A stretch of DNA of 64,000 nt from Clostridia bacterium (GCA_017512805.1 JAFWES010000046.1:46363-110362); one strand, 5' to 3'; shown: positions 43,891 through 53,021, counted from the stretch's first letter. Program-made: numbers and translations. The notes: generated by a model from the letters alone, not told the origin.

Positions 43891-46309
43891 GGATGTAACC
43901 TCCCTCCATCAGAAGCTTTGTCAATTCTTCCTCTGCTGCTTTGACCTCCGCCAGGGCAGCCATAAAATTCTTTCGGACCTCCCCTGGAGATATGGTCGGC
44001 GCCTGTGTTTTCTCGATATAGGAATTGACAGACAAGGTATAATCTTTTGCCCGAACAGTATCGAGATCTACCACCGCGGCGAAATCGATGACATTCTGAT
44101 AGTCCTGCCACAGCCGATAGACTTTCGCGATGTCCTCCTCCGTCATGATGTTTTGTGCACGCTTCGGAGTATAGATCGTGCTGGCGTCGATCATACAGAT
44201 TTTCCCTTGATGAGAGGCCGCTTTGTGGTTATTCAGATATAGAATGCATGCTGAAACGCCCGCGCCATAGAACACCCCGCCTACCAGGGTAATGACTGCT
44301 TCCAGCTTATCAGACTCAATCAGCTGCTTTCTGATCTCGCCTTCCTTTCCGCCATGGAAAAGGACACCCTGGGGCATGACAACCGCACATCGGCCAGTAT
44401 CCTTCTTCATAGAGCACACCATATGCTGCAGCCAGGCAAAATCAGCATTGGAATCAGGGGGACAACCCCAGATATTCCGGCCATACTGGTCCATGGAGAA
44501 TGCTTCCGCTCCCCAGCCCTTCAGGCCAAATGGAGGATTGGCCAGAACGCAGTCGAACCTGCGGATCGATCCGCCGGAAAGAAACTGCGGATGGGTCAGC
44601 GTGTCTTCCCGCAGGATGGAAAACTCCTTTGCGCCATGCAGGAAGAGGTTCATCCGGGCAATTGCGGAGGTAGACAGGTTCTTTTCCTGCCCAAAGATTC
44701 GGCCATAAGCCGCCTGCTCATTCTGCATCTGTCGGATCGCCTCGATCAGCATTCCGCCTGTTCCGCACGCAGGGTCATATACGGTTTCTCCCGGCTTTGG
44801 CGCAAGCATCTGGACCATCAGCTTGACAATAGAGCGAGGCGTATAAAACTCCCCGGCGTTTTTCTTGCTAAGGTCAGCGAACTTTTTGATCAGGAACTCA
44901 TAGGCATCGCCCATGATATCTGCAGAGTAATTCCGGTTTCCTTTCTTGACGGAGCTCATATGCTCGATCAGGTCCTTCAGATCGGCATCCGTCAGCCTTC
45001 CTTTGTCCGTCCAGCTGGCATCATCAAATGCCGAATACAGACCGGACATGGTATTCGGATTGGCATGCTCGATACCCATCATCGCATTGACAATTGCCTG
45101 ACCGACATCCTCTGTTGTCTGTCGCAGATCGTTCCAGTGGCAGCCATCCGGGATAATGAAGGCATGTATTTCTTCCTCATCAAAGAGGTCCACATCGTCA
45201 CCATACTGGGCAATCGCATCCTGCGTCTCTTCATCATAGCAGTCTGAAACGCGCTGCAGAAACAGAAGCGGAATAATGTATGATTTAAAGTCCTCATGGC
45301 CGATGTGACCATGAAGAATATTGCAGGCCTGATACAGATGATTAAAGAGCTTCGTTGCGGATGTTTCCTGGCTCTCAATCGTTGTAGATGCTTCAGCCTG
45401 TTCGGTGGTTTTGACGGAATCCAGCATCATTTCGGAGCGGCTGCCAGCATCCTCTTTTTTCTGATTTGCCCGCGGTTTATATTCGATCTGTCTGCTCATA
45501 TTCTCATTGATGTTCTTCTCAATTGCCATTCCGTATTGCTGCTCGAAAGCCATTACAATGCCAAGCTGAGTCTCATCCAGGAACGTAAGGGCATGTTTAC
45601 GAATATCTGCCGGAATGCCATAATAAGCCTCCGCAATGCTGCCTGCCATCGCGGCGATGGTATCACTATCTCCGCCAATTGAGATTGCATTGCGAATCGC
45701 ATCCTCAAATCCGGTGGATTCAAGGAATGCTTCGATCGCCTGGGGAACGCTTCCCTGACAAGAAACATCAAAGGAGTATTCTTCCCGGATCTGATCCAGG
45801 GTGAAATCCAGCGGATAATAATGATCATGAATATGATCCCGGATTTCCAGGATGCTGGAACCGTTTCTGGCCATCCAGATGGCGGACGTGATCGCTCTGG
45901 CTCCCTTGATTCCTTCAGGATGATTATGCGTAACGCCCGTCACCGCATCCGAGAGGAGCAGCGCCTCTTCCAGGGATCCTGCCGCCCAGGCACATGGCGA
46001 AACGCGCATGGCTGAACCGTTCCCCCAGCTGCCATATGGCTGAGGCTCAGCGGAAAGCAGCCATTGTTTGAAACGGCTCCCATATCCATGGGGATACTTT
46101 TTTCCAAGCTCTCGCATGGCTTTCACTGCCTCCTCTGGCAGGTCGGACCAGTCCTTCTTTGATTGCAGGATTGCCTGGGCGACAGCCAGCGTCATATTAC
46201 TGTCGTCTGTGAGATGACAATGATATGTCAGCAGATCAAATTCTTTTGATTTCAGGTTCCTCCATTCGAAACGCGAACCTGAAATGTCTCCAACAATAGC
46301 ACCCAGCAT
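43883..46309 (-). CDS. hsdM: ADP-ribosylglycohydrolase (DraG) fused to a type I methyltransferase (HsdM)
   Basis: 808 residues. Residues 1-265 form a full ADP-ribosylglycohydrolase domain: GAIVGDISGS at 3-12, metal-binding LTDDSNMT at 33-40, GNGSAMR at 96-102, THNHPEG at 127-133 and GGDSDT at 212-217. A polar linker (266-320) leads to a complete HsdM: KSYIIPLLFLQRVSDCYDEE near 342-361, motif I DPACGTGGML at 512-521 and NPPF at 591-594. There is no stop or frameshift between the parts. AGAGAGGTAC lies before the ATG. DraG enzymes remove ADP-ribose from proteins (or other acceptors); HsdM methylates adenine. Their fusion suggests a defence role against ADP-ribosylation by phage or toxin, or control of the complex; this is inference. 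Confidence 0.93.
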   Translation of the reverse strand: MLGAIVGDISGSRFEWRNLKSKEFDLLTYHCHLTDDSNMTLAVAQAILQSKKDWSDLPEEAVKAMRELGKKYPHGYGSRFKQWLLSAEPQPYGSWGNGSAMRVSPCAWAAGSLEEALLLSDAVTGVTHNHPEGIKGARAITSAIWMARNGSSILEIRDHIHDHYYPLDFTLDQIREEYSFDVSCQGSVPQAIEAFLESTGFEDAIRNAISIGGDSDTIAAMAGSIAEAYYGIPADIRKHALTFLDETQLGIVMAFEQQYGMAIEKNINENMSRQIEYKPRANQKKEDAGSRSEMMLDSVKTTEQAEASTTIESQETSATKLFNHLYQACNILHGHIGHEDFKSYIIPLLFLQRVSDCYDEETQDAIAQYGDDVDLFDEEEIHAFIIPDGCHWNDLRQTTEDVGQAIVNAMMGIEHANPNTMSGLYSAFDDASWTDKGRLTDADLKDLIEHMSSVKKGNRNYSADIMGDAYEFLIKKFADLSKKNAGEFYTPRSIVKLMVQMLAPKPGETVYDPACGTGGMLIEAIRQMQNEQAAYGRIFGQEKNLSTSAIARMNLFLHGAKEFSILREDTLTHPQFLSGGSIRRFDCVLANPPFGLKGWGAEAFSMDQYGRNIWGCPPDSNADFAWLQHMVCSMKKDTGRCAVVMPQGVLFHGGKEGEIRKQLIESDKLEAVITLVGGVFYGAGVSACILYLNNHKAASHQGKICMIDASTIYTPKRAQNIMTEEDIAKVYRLWQDYQNVIDFAAVVDLDTVRAKDYTLSVNSYIEKTQAPTISPGEVRKNFMAALAEVKAAEEELTKLLMEGGYIHG

Positions 46310-46327
46310 AATTGTACCTCTCTCTAT

Positions 46328-47314
46328 TTAACCATGCGCATCATCGATCGCATCCTGGAGATATCTAACAAATGCCTCCTTGACACGCACTGGTTCCACA
46401 ATGTTCATCTCTCCGACAAACTGAACGACCCAAGCATAGAAAGTCCCGCTGATACAAACCGGGACGGTGACATCAAACATCTCTTCCGTAGTATTCTTCA
46501 ACTCGATTCCTTCGCCGAAACGGTCAATTACCTGATCCAGAATCTTTTTCCTACAGCGGAGGGTGACCTCTTCCTCGTTTCCATTATACATCCAGAAGAC
46601 TTTGTCCGTGTAATCCTGAATGTTGAAGTCTTCCGGTTCCGGGACGCGTTTTTTCTGAATCTGTTTGACATGCATCATCCGGTCAACGCGAAAGGTATTG
46701 ACATGCTGCCGCCTATCGGAGAAGCCCACCAGGTAATAGCGGTCATTGTTCCAAATGGTGGCGTAGGGGGAAACGATGTATTCTTCCTCCGGCGTGCCCT
46801 CATGCCGCGGAACCTGCTTCTTGTCCACGGTGTATTCCATATACTTGAATGTGATCTTGTGATCCCGGTCGATGGCCCGGCGGATGGCCTGCACGCTGAG
46901 AAGGATCTGCTGATTCGGGGCCTTCACATGCTCCGAAACCAGGATCTGCGGTTTTAAGCTTTCCCGGAAGGATGGGGCCCCCATTCTGACCAGCTTTTCG
47001 ATCAGTTCGCGACTCTTCTCCTTGGTGATGAACTGGGAGGATGACACCGCGTCCACCAGGATCTGCAGCTCGGGCTGGCTCCATTCCCGGTCCAGCCAGC
47101 TGTAGGTTGTGGACAGGCCCTCTGTCTCATTCACCTGGATGTCGTAGCCCGCGCTTTGCAGTGCTTCGATATCGTCCCGAAGCGTGGGGATAATGATCGG
47201 GCAACCCTTATTGGCCATCTCCTCCCGGATCTGGGCAGTCGTCACAGGCTTGTTTTCGTCCGAATTCTCCCGCAGATACTGCATCAGATAGACGATCCTG
47301 TTTTTCGTTGCCAT
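46328..47314 (-). CDS. WYL-domain transcription regulator, first gene of the defence operon
   Basis: 328 residues. An N-terminal winged helix-turn-helix (KNRIVYLMQYLRENSDENKP, VTTAQIREEM) is followed by a WYL domain (ITFKYMEYTVDKKQVPRHEG, YIVSPYATIWNNDRYYLVGF, HVNTFRVDRMMHVKQIQ) and a WCX-like C-terminus. WYL regulators sense nucleic-acid ligands and often repress defence operons. Here it stands 18 bases before the fusion gene and is transcribed with it, so it probably represses its own operon. GGCGAGGAG precedes the ATG. Confidence 0.93.
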   Translation of the reverse strand: MATKNRIVYLMQYLRENSDENKPVTTAQIREEMANKGCPIIIPTLRDDIEALQSAGYDIQVNETEGLSTTYSWLDREWSQPELQILVDAVSSSQFITKEKSRELIEKLVRMGAPSFRESLKPQILVSEHVKAPNQQILLSVQAIRRAIDRDHKITFKYMEYTVDKKQVPRHEGTPEEEYIVSPYATIWNNDRYYLVGFSDRRQHVNTFRVDRMMHVKQIQKKRVPEPEDFNIQDYTDKVFWMYNGNEEEVTLRCRKKILDQVIDRFGEGIELKNTTEEMFDVTVPVCISGTFYAWVVQFVGEMNIVEPVRVKEAFVRYLQDAIDDAHG

Positions 47315-47662
47315 GGCATTGTCTCCTCGCCGACAAATGTGTTTATTATTTTACCACATCTTCAAGCGTTTCGTCTACTGCCTACCCCGATGAAAAAAGT
47401 ACAGGGTTGGACTAAAGCCTTTTCGCAGTTCTGCGGAGAACAAAAAAACGCATGGCCACCTATACGATGATTGCTTCGGCCAGCGCCTGATATCCGTCCA
47501 TGACGTTATTTTCTCCTTTGCCTGTCTCCTTGCCTGTTCCATCGGAATTGTCTTCCCTTCTGTCGCTTTGCTTTTCGTCCGGGAATGCGCTTCGCGCCTG
47601 GCGTTCCTGATCTGATCTTTCCTTGTCAAGATGATCCTTACTCCTTCGTTTTTGAAACTTCG
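47315..47662. other. 348-base intergenic region with operon promoter and a possible gene remnant
   Basis: Holds the predicted promoter of the defence operon. Further in, on the minus strand, GGAGAAAATAACGTC leads to a 13-codon frame (47460-47501, MDGYQALAEAIIV) stopped by TAG. Read through the stop it continues VAMRFFVLRRTAKRL, which faintly recalls a small protein of mobile elements; a remnant is possible but not shown. No other gene is credible. Confidence 0.4.
47348..47356 (-). promoter_or_regulatory. Possible extended -10 promoter of the defence operon
   Basis: On the minus strand TGGTAAAAT (extended -10 type) lies about 34 bases before the WYL gene ATG. The -35 region (AGACGA) is poor. 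Confidence 0.45.
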
Positions 47663-48163
47663 TTACTGGAACAATGTGCATACCCAGGCCGCGATTGCCG
47701 AAGCCGCCGGAAATACAATCAGGAGCTTCAGCAGCTGGCTTTTGATGTTGTAACCGTATTTCTTCAGGGGATACACGCTTCCTACCTCCGGGAAGTAGTA
47801 CTGGAAGAAGTGAAACCTCATCAGCAGAAAGTAGTCAAAGCAGACCATGTCGTAGACTTTGTAGATCGTGAAGATCAGCACAAATCTCGTGAAAAACTGC
47901 CAGAAGCCGAATCCATTCCGGAAGCCGTCCCAGATGGAAACAATCCCTGTACCCAGAATCATGAGGATACTGAATGCCATGAGCGTCCAGCCGATGGTTC
48001 TGGCGCCTACAAACAGTTCCTTTTCACGGGGAAGGATCGCTTCCCGCGCCTCCCTGGGGGCGGAGGAGAAAAACTCTTTCTTCTGAATGAAAGCCACGGC
48101 GGACAGCAGCATCAGCGTGATGGCCGCGCAGAACACAATCGCCATAAAAATCGTCAAAAGCAT
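47663..48163 (-). CDS. Small integral membrane protein of unknown function
   Basis: 166 residues with four or so hydrophobic segments (MLLTIFMAIVFCAAITLML, IGWTLMAFSILMILGTGIVS, FTRFVLIFTIYKVYDMVCFD, LLKLLIVFPAASAIAAWVCT). I do not recognise the family. It is the last gene of the exporter operon, 32 bases after the methyltransferase-like gene, with GGAGGGATGA before the ATG. Its place suggests a role in the same membrane process. Confidence 0.8.
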   Translation of the reverse strand: MLLTIFMAIVFCAAITLMLLSAVAFIQKKEFFSSAPREAREAILPREKELFVGARTIGWTLMAFSILMILGTGIVSIWDGFRNGFGFWQFFTRFVLIFTIYKVYDMVCFDYFLLMRFHFFQYYFPEVGSVYPLKKYGYNIKSQLLKLLIVFPAASAIAAWVCTLFQ

Positions 48164-48195
48164 GCTTCATCCCTCCTAATGCATCTTGATTCTCC

Positions 48196-48699
48196 TCATG
48201 CTTTCCGGGGTAGCCAGGGGATGCAGCGGTTCACCCGTTTCATATAATCCGCATAGTCCTGCCCGTACAGATTGAGCAGCCATTTCTCTTCTGTAAGCTT
48301 CAGGGTAAGCGTCAGGATCATCCAGTTGACAGGAATGGTCACCAGGACCCAGGCATTGTGCCACTGGAGACAGATGCCGGCAAACAGCATCCACCAGCCA
48401 CTGTACATGGGATTGCGCACCCAGGCATAGATGCCGCCAGTCTGCAGTCGGTTCTCAGCGATGCTCGCGTCCATGTCGGACCGCATCGCACCAATGAACC
48501 AGACAGCCAGCCCCAAAACAATCAGCAGCACTCCGGCAATCCGGCAAAACAGCGCCAATGGGGCTTCCAGAGCGCCAGTTTTCCAGACATAGGCAAACAG
48601 AATGATCCCGGTGGCAGTGACCATACCCATCCCAAATACAATCATCGGGCCGACACCATACAGGGGCAGCTTTTGTCCTTCCTTCACATAATTCTTCAC
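48196..48699 (-). CDS. Isoprenylcysteine carboxyl methyltransferase-like membrane protein
   Basis: 167 residues. Membrane segments are followed by the ICMT/PEMT signature GGIYAWVRNPMYSGWWMLFA near 107-126 and EEKWLLNLYGQDYADYMKRV followed by NRCIPW near the end, which bind S-adenosylmethionine. These bacterial proteins are mostly uncharacterised; lipid or small-molecule methylation is likely. The start is GTG, overlapping the TGA of the hydrolase gene (GTGA), after GGAGG. Confidence 0.88.
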   Translation of the reverse strand: MKNYVKEGQKLPLYGVGPMIVFGMGMVTATGIILFAYVWKTGALEAPLALFCRIAGVLLIVLGLAVWFIGAMRSDMDASIAENRLQTGGIYAWVRNPMYSGWWMLFAGICLQWHNAWVLVTIPVNWMILTLTLKLTEEKWLLNLYGQDYADYMKRVNRCIPWLPRKA

Positions 48700-49463
48700 A
48701 CCGGTGCCTCCATAAACTCGTCGATGGCCTTCAGCACCGGTCCGGTGTACTGCTCCCCGCCGAAGAGCCACTGCTCGTGCTGCATGTCGAATGCCCGGAT
48801 CTCCGGATCACGGAAATACTTCTTGTAGCGCTTTAGGTATTTCTCACCCATCTTGGTAGCGTAGATGAAATGAACTTTCGTATGCGCTACATGGATGTCG
48901 TCCTCCAGCCAGGTGAGCAGATCGGTGTAGTACTCGTTTTTGATGGATTCCGGCTTGAACCGGGCGAAACAGCCCATGAACCTCTCCGCCGTTTCATCGC
49001 TCATCTCAAAGAAGCCTTTGAGCTTTGCCTTCGTCTTCTCCCGCTTCTTCTCACTGCCGGTGAAGCTGGTCAGCAGCGGCACCACCAGCTTGGACTGCAG
49101 CCAGGCGCTGAGCTTTCCGCTCTGATCCAGGTCAGGGCTTCCGAAGATGCCGTGATCGATGTGCACCTTCCGGCGCATGATCAGCTGCCCCACAAAGGTG
49201 CTGCCCAGGGAGGAGCCGATGGCCCCATCCAAGCGACCGCCATGATTCTGGATCACATACTGCTCGATCTTGTCCACCACCGTGAGGATATCCGGAAAGA
49301 CCAGATTGCTTGCGTCGAAGCCGTCATAGTTGACGCAGATCAGGTGATACTGTTCTCCGAGCCTGTCCAGAACCGCGGCGAAGTTCGTCTGATAGTCGCA
49401 GGCTGTGCCCGGCAGGAGCATCAGCGTTTTGCCCCTCATGTTGCCCATCTCTTCAAACTGCAT
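48696..49463 (-). CDS. Alpha/beta hydrolase
   Basis: 255 residues. The nucleophile elbow GSSLGS lies near 84 (G-x-S-x-G), the oxyanion region LLPGTACDY near 16, and the catalytic His is probably in MQHEQWLFGG near 227. The mid-part is a lid-like, lysine-rich helix (GSEKKREKTKAKLKGFFEMS). No signal peptide. Its substrate is unknown. It lies 15 bases after the exporter genes, with GGAGGAGG before ATG, and may release or modify the exported compound. Confidence 0.88.
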   Translation of the reverse strand: MQFEEMGNMRGKTLMLLPGTACDYQTNFAAVLDRLGEQYHLICVNYDGFDASNLVFPDILTVVDKIEQYVIQNHGGRLDGAIGSSLGSTFVGQLIMRRKVHIDHGIFGSPDLDQSGKLSAWLQSKLVVPLLTSFTGSEKKREKTKAKLKGFFEMSDETAERFMGCFARFKPESIKNEYYTDLLTWLEDDIHVAHTKVHFIYATKMGEKYLKRYKKYFRDPEIRAFDMQHEQWLFGGEQYTGPVLKAIDEFMEAPV

Positions 49464-49478
49464 GCTGCCCGCCTCCTC

Positions 49479-51221
49479 CTAAATGCTCCAGTCCGCGCTG
49501 GCTGCCTGCAGCTGCGTCATGCGGCGGAAGATGCTCTTATCCTTCGCCATCAGCTCCGCGGGGCTGCCCTCTTCGGCCACTTTGCCATCGGCGAGCACCA
49601 CGATCTTGTCGGCGGCCTCCACCGTGCGCATCCGGTGAGCGATCACCAGCACGGTCTTGCCTTGCAGCAGGCGGGACAATGCTCCCTGCACCCTGGTTTC
49701 GTTTTCCACGTCCAGGGACGCGGTGGCCTCATCCAGCAGCACGATCGGCACGTTTTTCAGCAGCGCCCGGGCGATGGAAATGCGCTGGCGCTCGCCGCCG
49801 GAGAGCTTCGCGCCGTTTTCCCCAATGGGCGTCTGATACCCTTTGGGCAGCTTTTCCACGAACTCATCACAGTTGGCGGCCCTGGCCGCGGCGCGTACCT
49901 CTTCATCCGTCGCGCCGTGTTTGCCCAGGCGGATGTTCTCCATCACCGTGTCGTCAAACAGCACCACGTCTTGGAACACCATCGAATAGTCCGTCAACAG
50001 CACTTCCGGATCAACGGTGGAAATATCCACGCCGCCCACCGTGATCTGTCCCTGATCGATGTCCCACAGCCTGGCCGCAAGGCGGGCGCAGGTGCTTTTG
50101 CCGCCGCCGGAGGGGCCCACCAGGGCGGTAACTTCGCCTTCCTTCGCCGTGAAGCTGACGCCCTTCAGCACCTGCTTGTCCTCATAGGAGAAGCCAACAT
50201 TTTTGAATTCGATATCATGCCCGTTTGGCACAAAACGTTCCGCGCCTTCCGCCGTGGGTGTGTCGTAGATTTCGTTCAGCCGGTTTGCGGACACCTGGCT
50301 CATGAACATTTCCGCAATCAGCGCCAGGGCCTGGTCAAAGGGCGCGTACACCCGGGTGATGACCAACAGGAACATGAACAGCAGCATAAAGTCAATCTGG
50401 CCGGAGAGGATCAGACCGGTGCCGGTCAGGATGGTGGTGGCCACGCCCAGACGCATAATCACGCTGGCCCCGTTGACGAACAGGCCTGTGACCAGTTCGC
50501 CGTAGATGTTGGTCTTTTCGTGTCGGTCGATTTTGTCGTTGAGCGCCTGCAGAAAGCGCTGTTCCTGGTTGGTGGCCCGGATCTCCCGGATGTTTTCCAG
50601 CGTTTCCTGGATGCCGTCGGACACCTGCAGACTGTCCTGCTTCAGCTTTTCGGAATTGCGCCGGGACAGCTTCCGGCTGCCGAACAGCAGCGCGAAGGCC
50701 ACCGGAACACCCCACAGCACGGCGATTGCCAGCCGCCAATCATAGCAGAACAGCGCAATGGCGATGATCACCGTGGAGATGATCGCGCCGTGCAGGTACC
50801 CCAGACAATGGGACCATACGTGTTCCAGCCGGTTCACATCGCCCATGACGGTTTCGGTCAGGTCAGCCAGGTCACGCTTGCCAAAGTATCCCAGGGGAAG
50901 CTTGCGCAGCCTTTCCGCCAAGCTCAGGCGGGTGGCCTTCACCTCGCCGTATACCAGGCCGTAGGTAGCTTTGTACTGCTGAATGTGCGTGATCAGAGAA
51001 AGAACGATAAAGGCCAGCACCAGTAAGATGAAAACCCATGCGTTGGGCAGCGGCGAACCCTTTGTCAGCGTGTCCATGTATTTGGTCATCATCAGGTACA
51101 GGATGCCCATGCCGCCCATGACCACCAGATTGACGATCACCGTCCAGAAAGCACCCTTTTTTGTATTCTTCACGCCCTGGCCGGTGAGGGCGTAACGGCG
51201 CTGAAACGCTTTGCCAAACAT
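49479..51221 (-). CDS. ABC exporter half-transporter, second subunit
   Basis: 580 residues: six-helix membrane domain (about 1-310) then ATPase with Walker A GPSGGGKSTCA, signature LSGGERQRISIARALL, Walker B IVLLDEATASLD and the H-loop His in VIAHRMRT. It starts immediately before the stop of the first subunit gene with GAGGAGG, so the two probably form a heterodimer. Such pairs export peptides, lipids or drugs; in some actinobacteria related pairs import siderophores. Confidence 0.95.
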   Translation of the reverse strand: MFGKAFQRRYALTGQGVKNTKKGAFWTVIVNLVVMGGMGILYLMMTKYMDTLTKGSPLPNAWVFILLVLAFIVLSLITHIQQYKATYGLVYGEVKATRLSLAERLRKLPLGYFGKRDLADLTETVMGDVNRLEHVWSHCLGYLHGAIISTVIIAIALFCYDWRLAIAVLWGVPVAFALLFGSRKLSRRNSEKLKQDSLQVSDGIQETLENIREIRATNQEQRFLQALNDKIDRHEKTNIYGELVTGLFVNGASVIMRLGVATTILTGTGLILSGQIDFMLLFMFLLVITRVYAPFDQALALIAEMFMSQVSANRLNEIYDTPTAEGAERFVPNGHDIEFKNVGFSYEDKQVLKGVSFTAKEGEVTALVGPSGGGKSTCARLAARLWDIDQGQITVGGVDISTVDPEVLLTDYSMVFQDVVLFDDTVMENIRLGKHGATDEEVRAAARAANCDEFVEKLPKGYQTPIGENGAKLSGGERQRISIARALLKNVPIVLLDEATASLDVENETRVQGALSRLLQGKTVLVIAHRMRTVEAADKIVVLADGKVAEEGSPAELMAKDKSIFRRMTQLQAASADWSI

Positions 51222-53021
51222 TTACTTCGCCTCCTCTGCGGTGATTTTCCATTGTACGGCCTGGTTGTAATCCTTCCACATCCGGGCGTACAAACCATTC
51301 CCACGCACCAGCTCGGCGTGAGTGCCCTGCTCGGCCACCCGGCCTTCGTTCAGCACGATGATCTGATCCGCGTTCACCACCGTGGACAGGCGATGAGCGA
51401 TCATGATCACTGTGCGGCCCTGCGTCAGCGCGGCAAAAGCCTTTTGGATCATCGCCTCGTTTTCCGGGTCGGCAAAAGCGGTGGCCTCGTCCAGCACCAC
51501 GAGGGGCGCGTCTTTCAGGATGGCTCTCGCCAGCGCCACCCGCTGCTGCTCGCCGCCGGACAGATAGGTGCCCTCCGTGCCGATCACGGTGTCGATGCCG
51601 TGTGGCAGTTTGGCGATGATATCATCGCATTGAGCGGCGGACAGCGCTTTTTCAACCTCCTGCCGGGTGGCATCGGGACGGGAGGCACGCACGTTTTCCA
51701 GGATGCTGGCTTTGAACAGCCGGTTGTTCTGGAACACGAAGGCCACCTGGTCCATCAGCACATGGGGATCGGTGTCCCGCACGTCCACGCCGCCCACCTT
51801 CACGGTGCCGGAGGTGACATCCCAGAACCGGGGAACCAGGCTGGCCGCGGTGGTCTTGCCGCCGCCGGAGGGGCCCACCAGCGCCACGGTCTGGCCGGGC
51901 TTCACAGAGAAGGATACATGATCCAGCGCAGGCAGCTCTGCCCCGTCGTAAGTGAAGGACACGTCCTCAAATTCCACGCTGTTGTCCCTGGGCGTTTTCG
52001 GGTGATCGGTGATTTTCAGCGTCGGCGCGCTCATCACCTGGTCGATGCGGCCCAGAGCGGTCTTGGCCAGCATCATGCCGCTGGCGGCGAACATGATCCG
52101 GGCCAGGGCGGTGGAGATGATGGCTGAAAACACTGCGTAGAACGCGAAGTTGGTCACAAAACTCGCGAAGGTTCCGGAGCTCAGGGCGGCGGGAGCCAGC
52201 AGCAGGGCCACAGGAACCAGGAACACGAAAGCACCTTCCGTGGCGGTCAGATTGACAGCCTGGGGTACCTTGCACACGTCGGCCTGATAATGCTCTGCCT
52301 TGGCGCTGTAATCCTCGATGGCCTGCTTGAAGGCCCTGAAGGAATACACCGTCTGCTGGAACACCTTCACCACCGGGATGCCCCGCACATATTCGGTACC
52401 CGCCTTGCTCATCGTGTCCTGGGCGGCCTGGTATTCCGCCATCAGGCCGGCGTTTTTGCCGCCCATCATGGTGAACAGCGCCCCGATGGATACCACCGCC
52501 GCCAGCAGGCAGGCCGCGCCCATCCGCCAGTCGAACCAGAACATCAGCACCAGCGTCGCGATGAACATGGCGACGGTGCCCACGATGTCGGCCAGGTTAT
52601 GGGCCAGCAGGGTTTCCGTTTCGGCCGCCGCACCGTCCAGACGGTTGCGCAAAAGGCCTGAAGCGTTGCTGTCAAAGAAGCCCAGCGGCGCTTTCATCAG
52701 ATGCGCCATGCCCTGCTTGCGGATGTTGGACGCCGTGCGGAAGGCCGCCAGGTGCGTGCACATCAGGGCGCAGAAATAGACGAGGATGCCCGCCAGGGCA
52801 AAGGCGAAGGCCATCCAGCCATACCGGGCGATCCCCGCTGCCTCCGTCCAGTTGGGGGCCACTGCGATCAGATCCCTTGCCACCAGCCAGATGCAGATAT
52901 AGGGCAGCATCCCAAGGATCATGGCCACAGCCGACAGGCCCAGCCCCAGGAAGGTGAGCCCCTTGTGCCTGCCGGCATACCCCAGCAGCACCTGCAGGTC
53001 ATTTGGTTTCTTGCTCTTCAT
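51222..53021 (-). CDS. ABC exporter half-transporter, first subunit
   Basis: 599 residues. The membrane domain is followed by an ATPase: Walker A GPSGGGKTTAASL, Q-loop in FVFQNNRLFKA, signature LSGGEQQRVALARAIL, Walker B VVLDEATAFADPE and IAHRLSTVV. The Walker B tail has AFADPE where the D-loop usually reads SALD, a feature seen in YbtP/IrtA-like pairs as I remember. AAAGGAGG precedes the ATG, which lies 23 bases inside the end of the DUF6796-like gene. It pairs with the next gene. Confidence 0.95.
   Translation of the reverse strand: MKSKKPNDLQVLLGYAGRHKGLTFLGLGLSAVAMILGMLPYICIWLVARDLIAVAPNWTEAAGIARYGWMAFAFALAGILVYFCALMCTHLAAFRTASNIRKQGMAHLMKAPLGFFDSNASGLLRNRLDGAAAETETLLAHNLADIVGTVAMFIATLVLMFWFDWRMGAACLLAAVVSIGALFTMMGGKNAGLMAEYQAAQDTMSKAGTEYVRGIPVVKVFQQTVYSFRAFKQAIEDYSAKAEHYQADVCKVPQAVNLTATEGAFVFLVPVALLLAPAALSSGTFASFVTNFAFYAVFSAIISTALARIMFAASGMMLAKTALGRIDQVMSAPTLKITDHPKTPRDNSVEFEDVSFTYDGAELPALDHVSFSVKPGQTVALVGPSGGGKTTAASLVPRFWDVTSGTVKVGGVDVRDTDPHVLMDQVAFVFQNNRLFKASILENVRASRPDATRQEVEKALSAAQCDDIIAKLPHGIDTVIGTEGTYLSGGEQQRVALARAILKDAPLVVLDEATAFADPENEAMIQKAFAALTQGRTVIMIAHRLSTVVNADQIIVLNEGRVAEQGTHAELVRGNGLYARMWKDYNQAVQWKITAEEAK

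Noticed and set aside
47375-47629. 84-codon minus-strand frame (LTRKDQIRNARREAHSRTKS start with TTG)
   Set aside because: A ribosome-like AAGGAG exists, but the charged, repetitive sequence and odd tail give no family support; kept only as part of the intergenic description.
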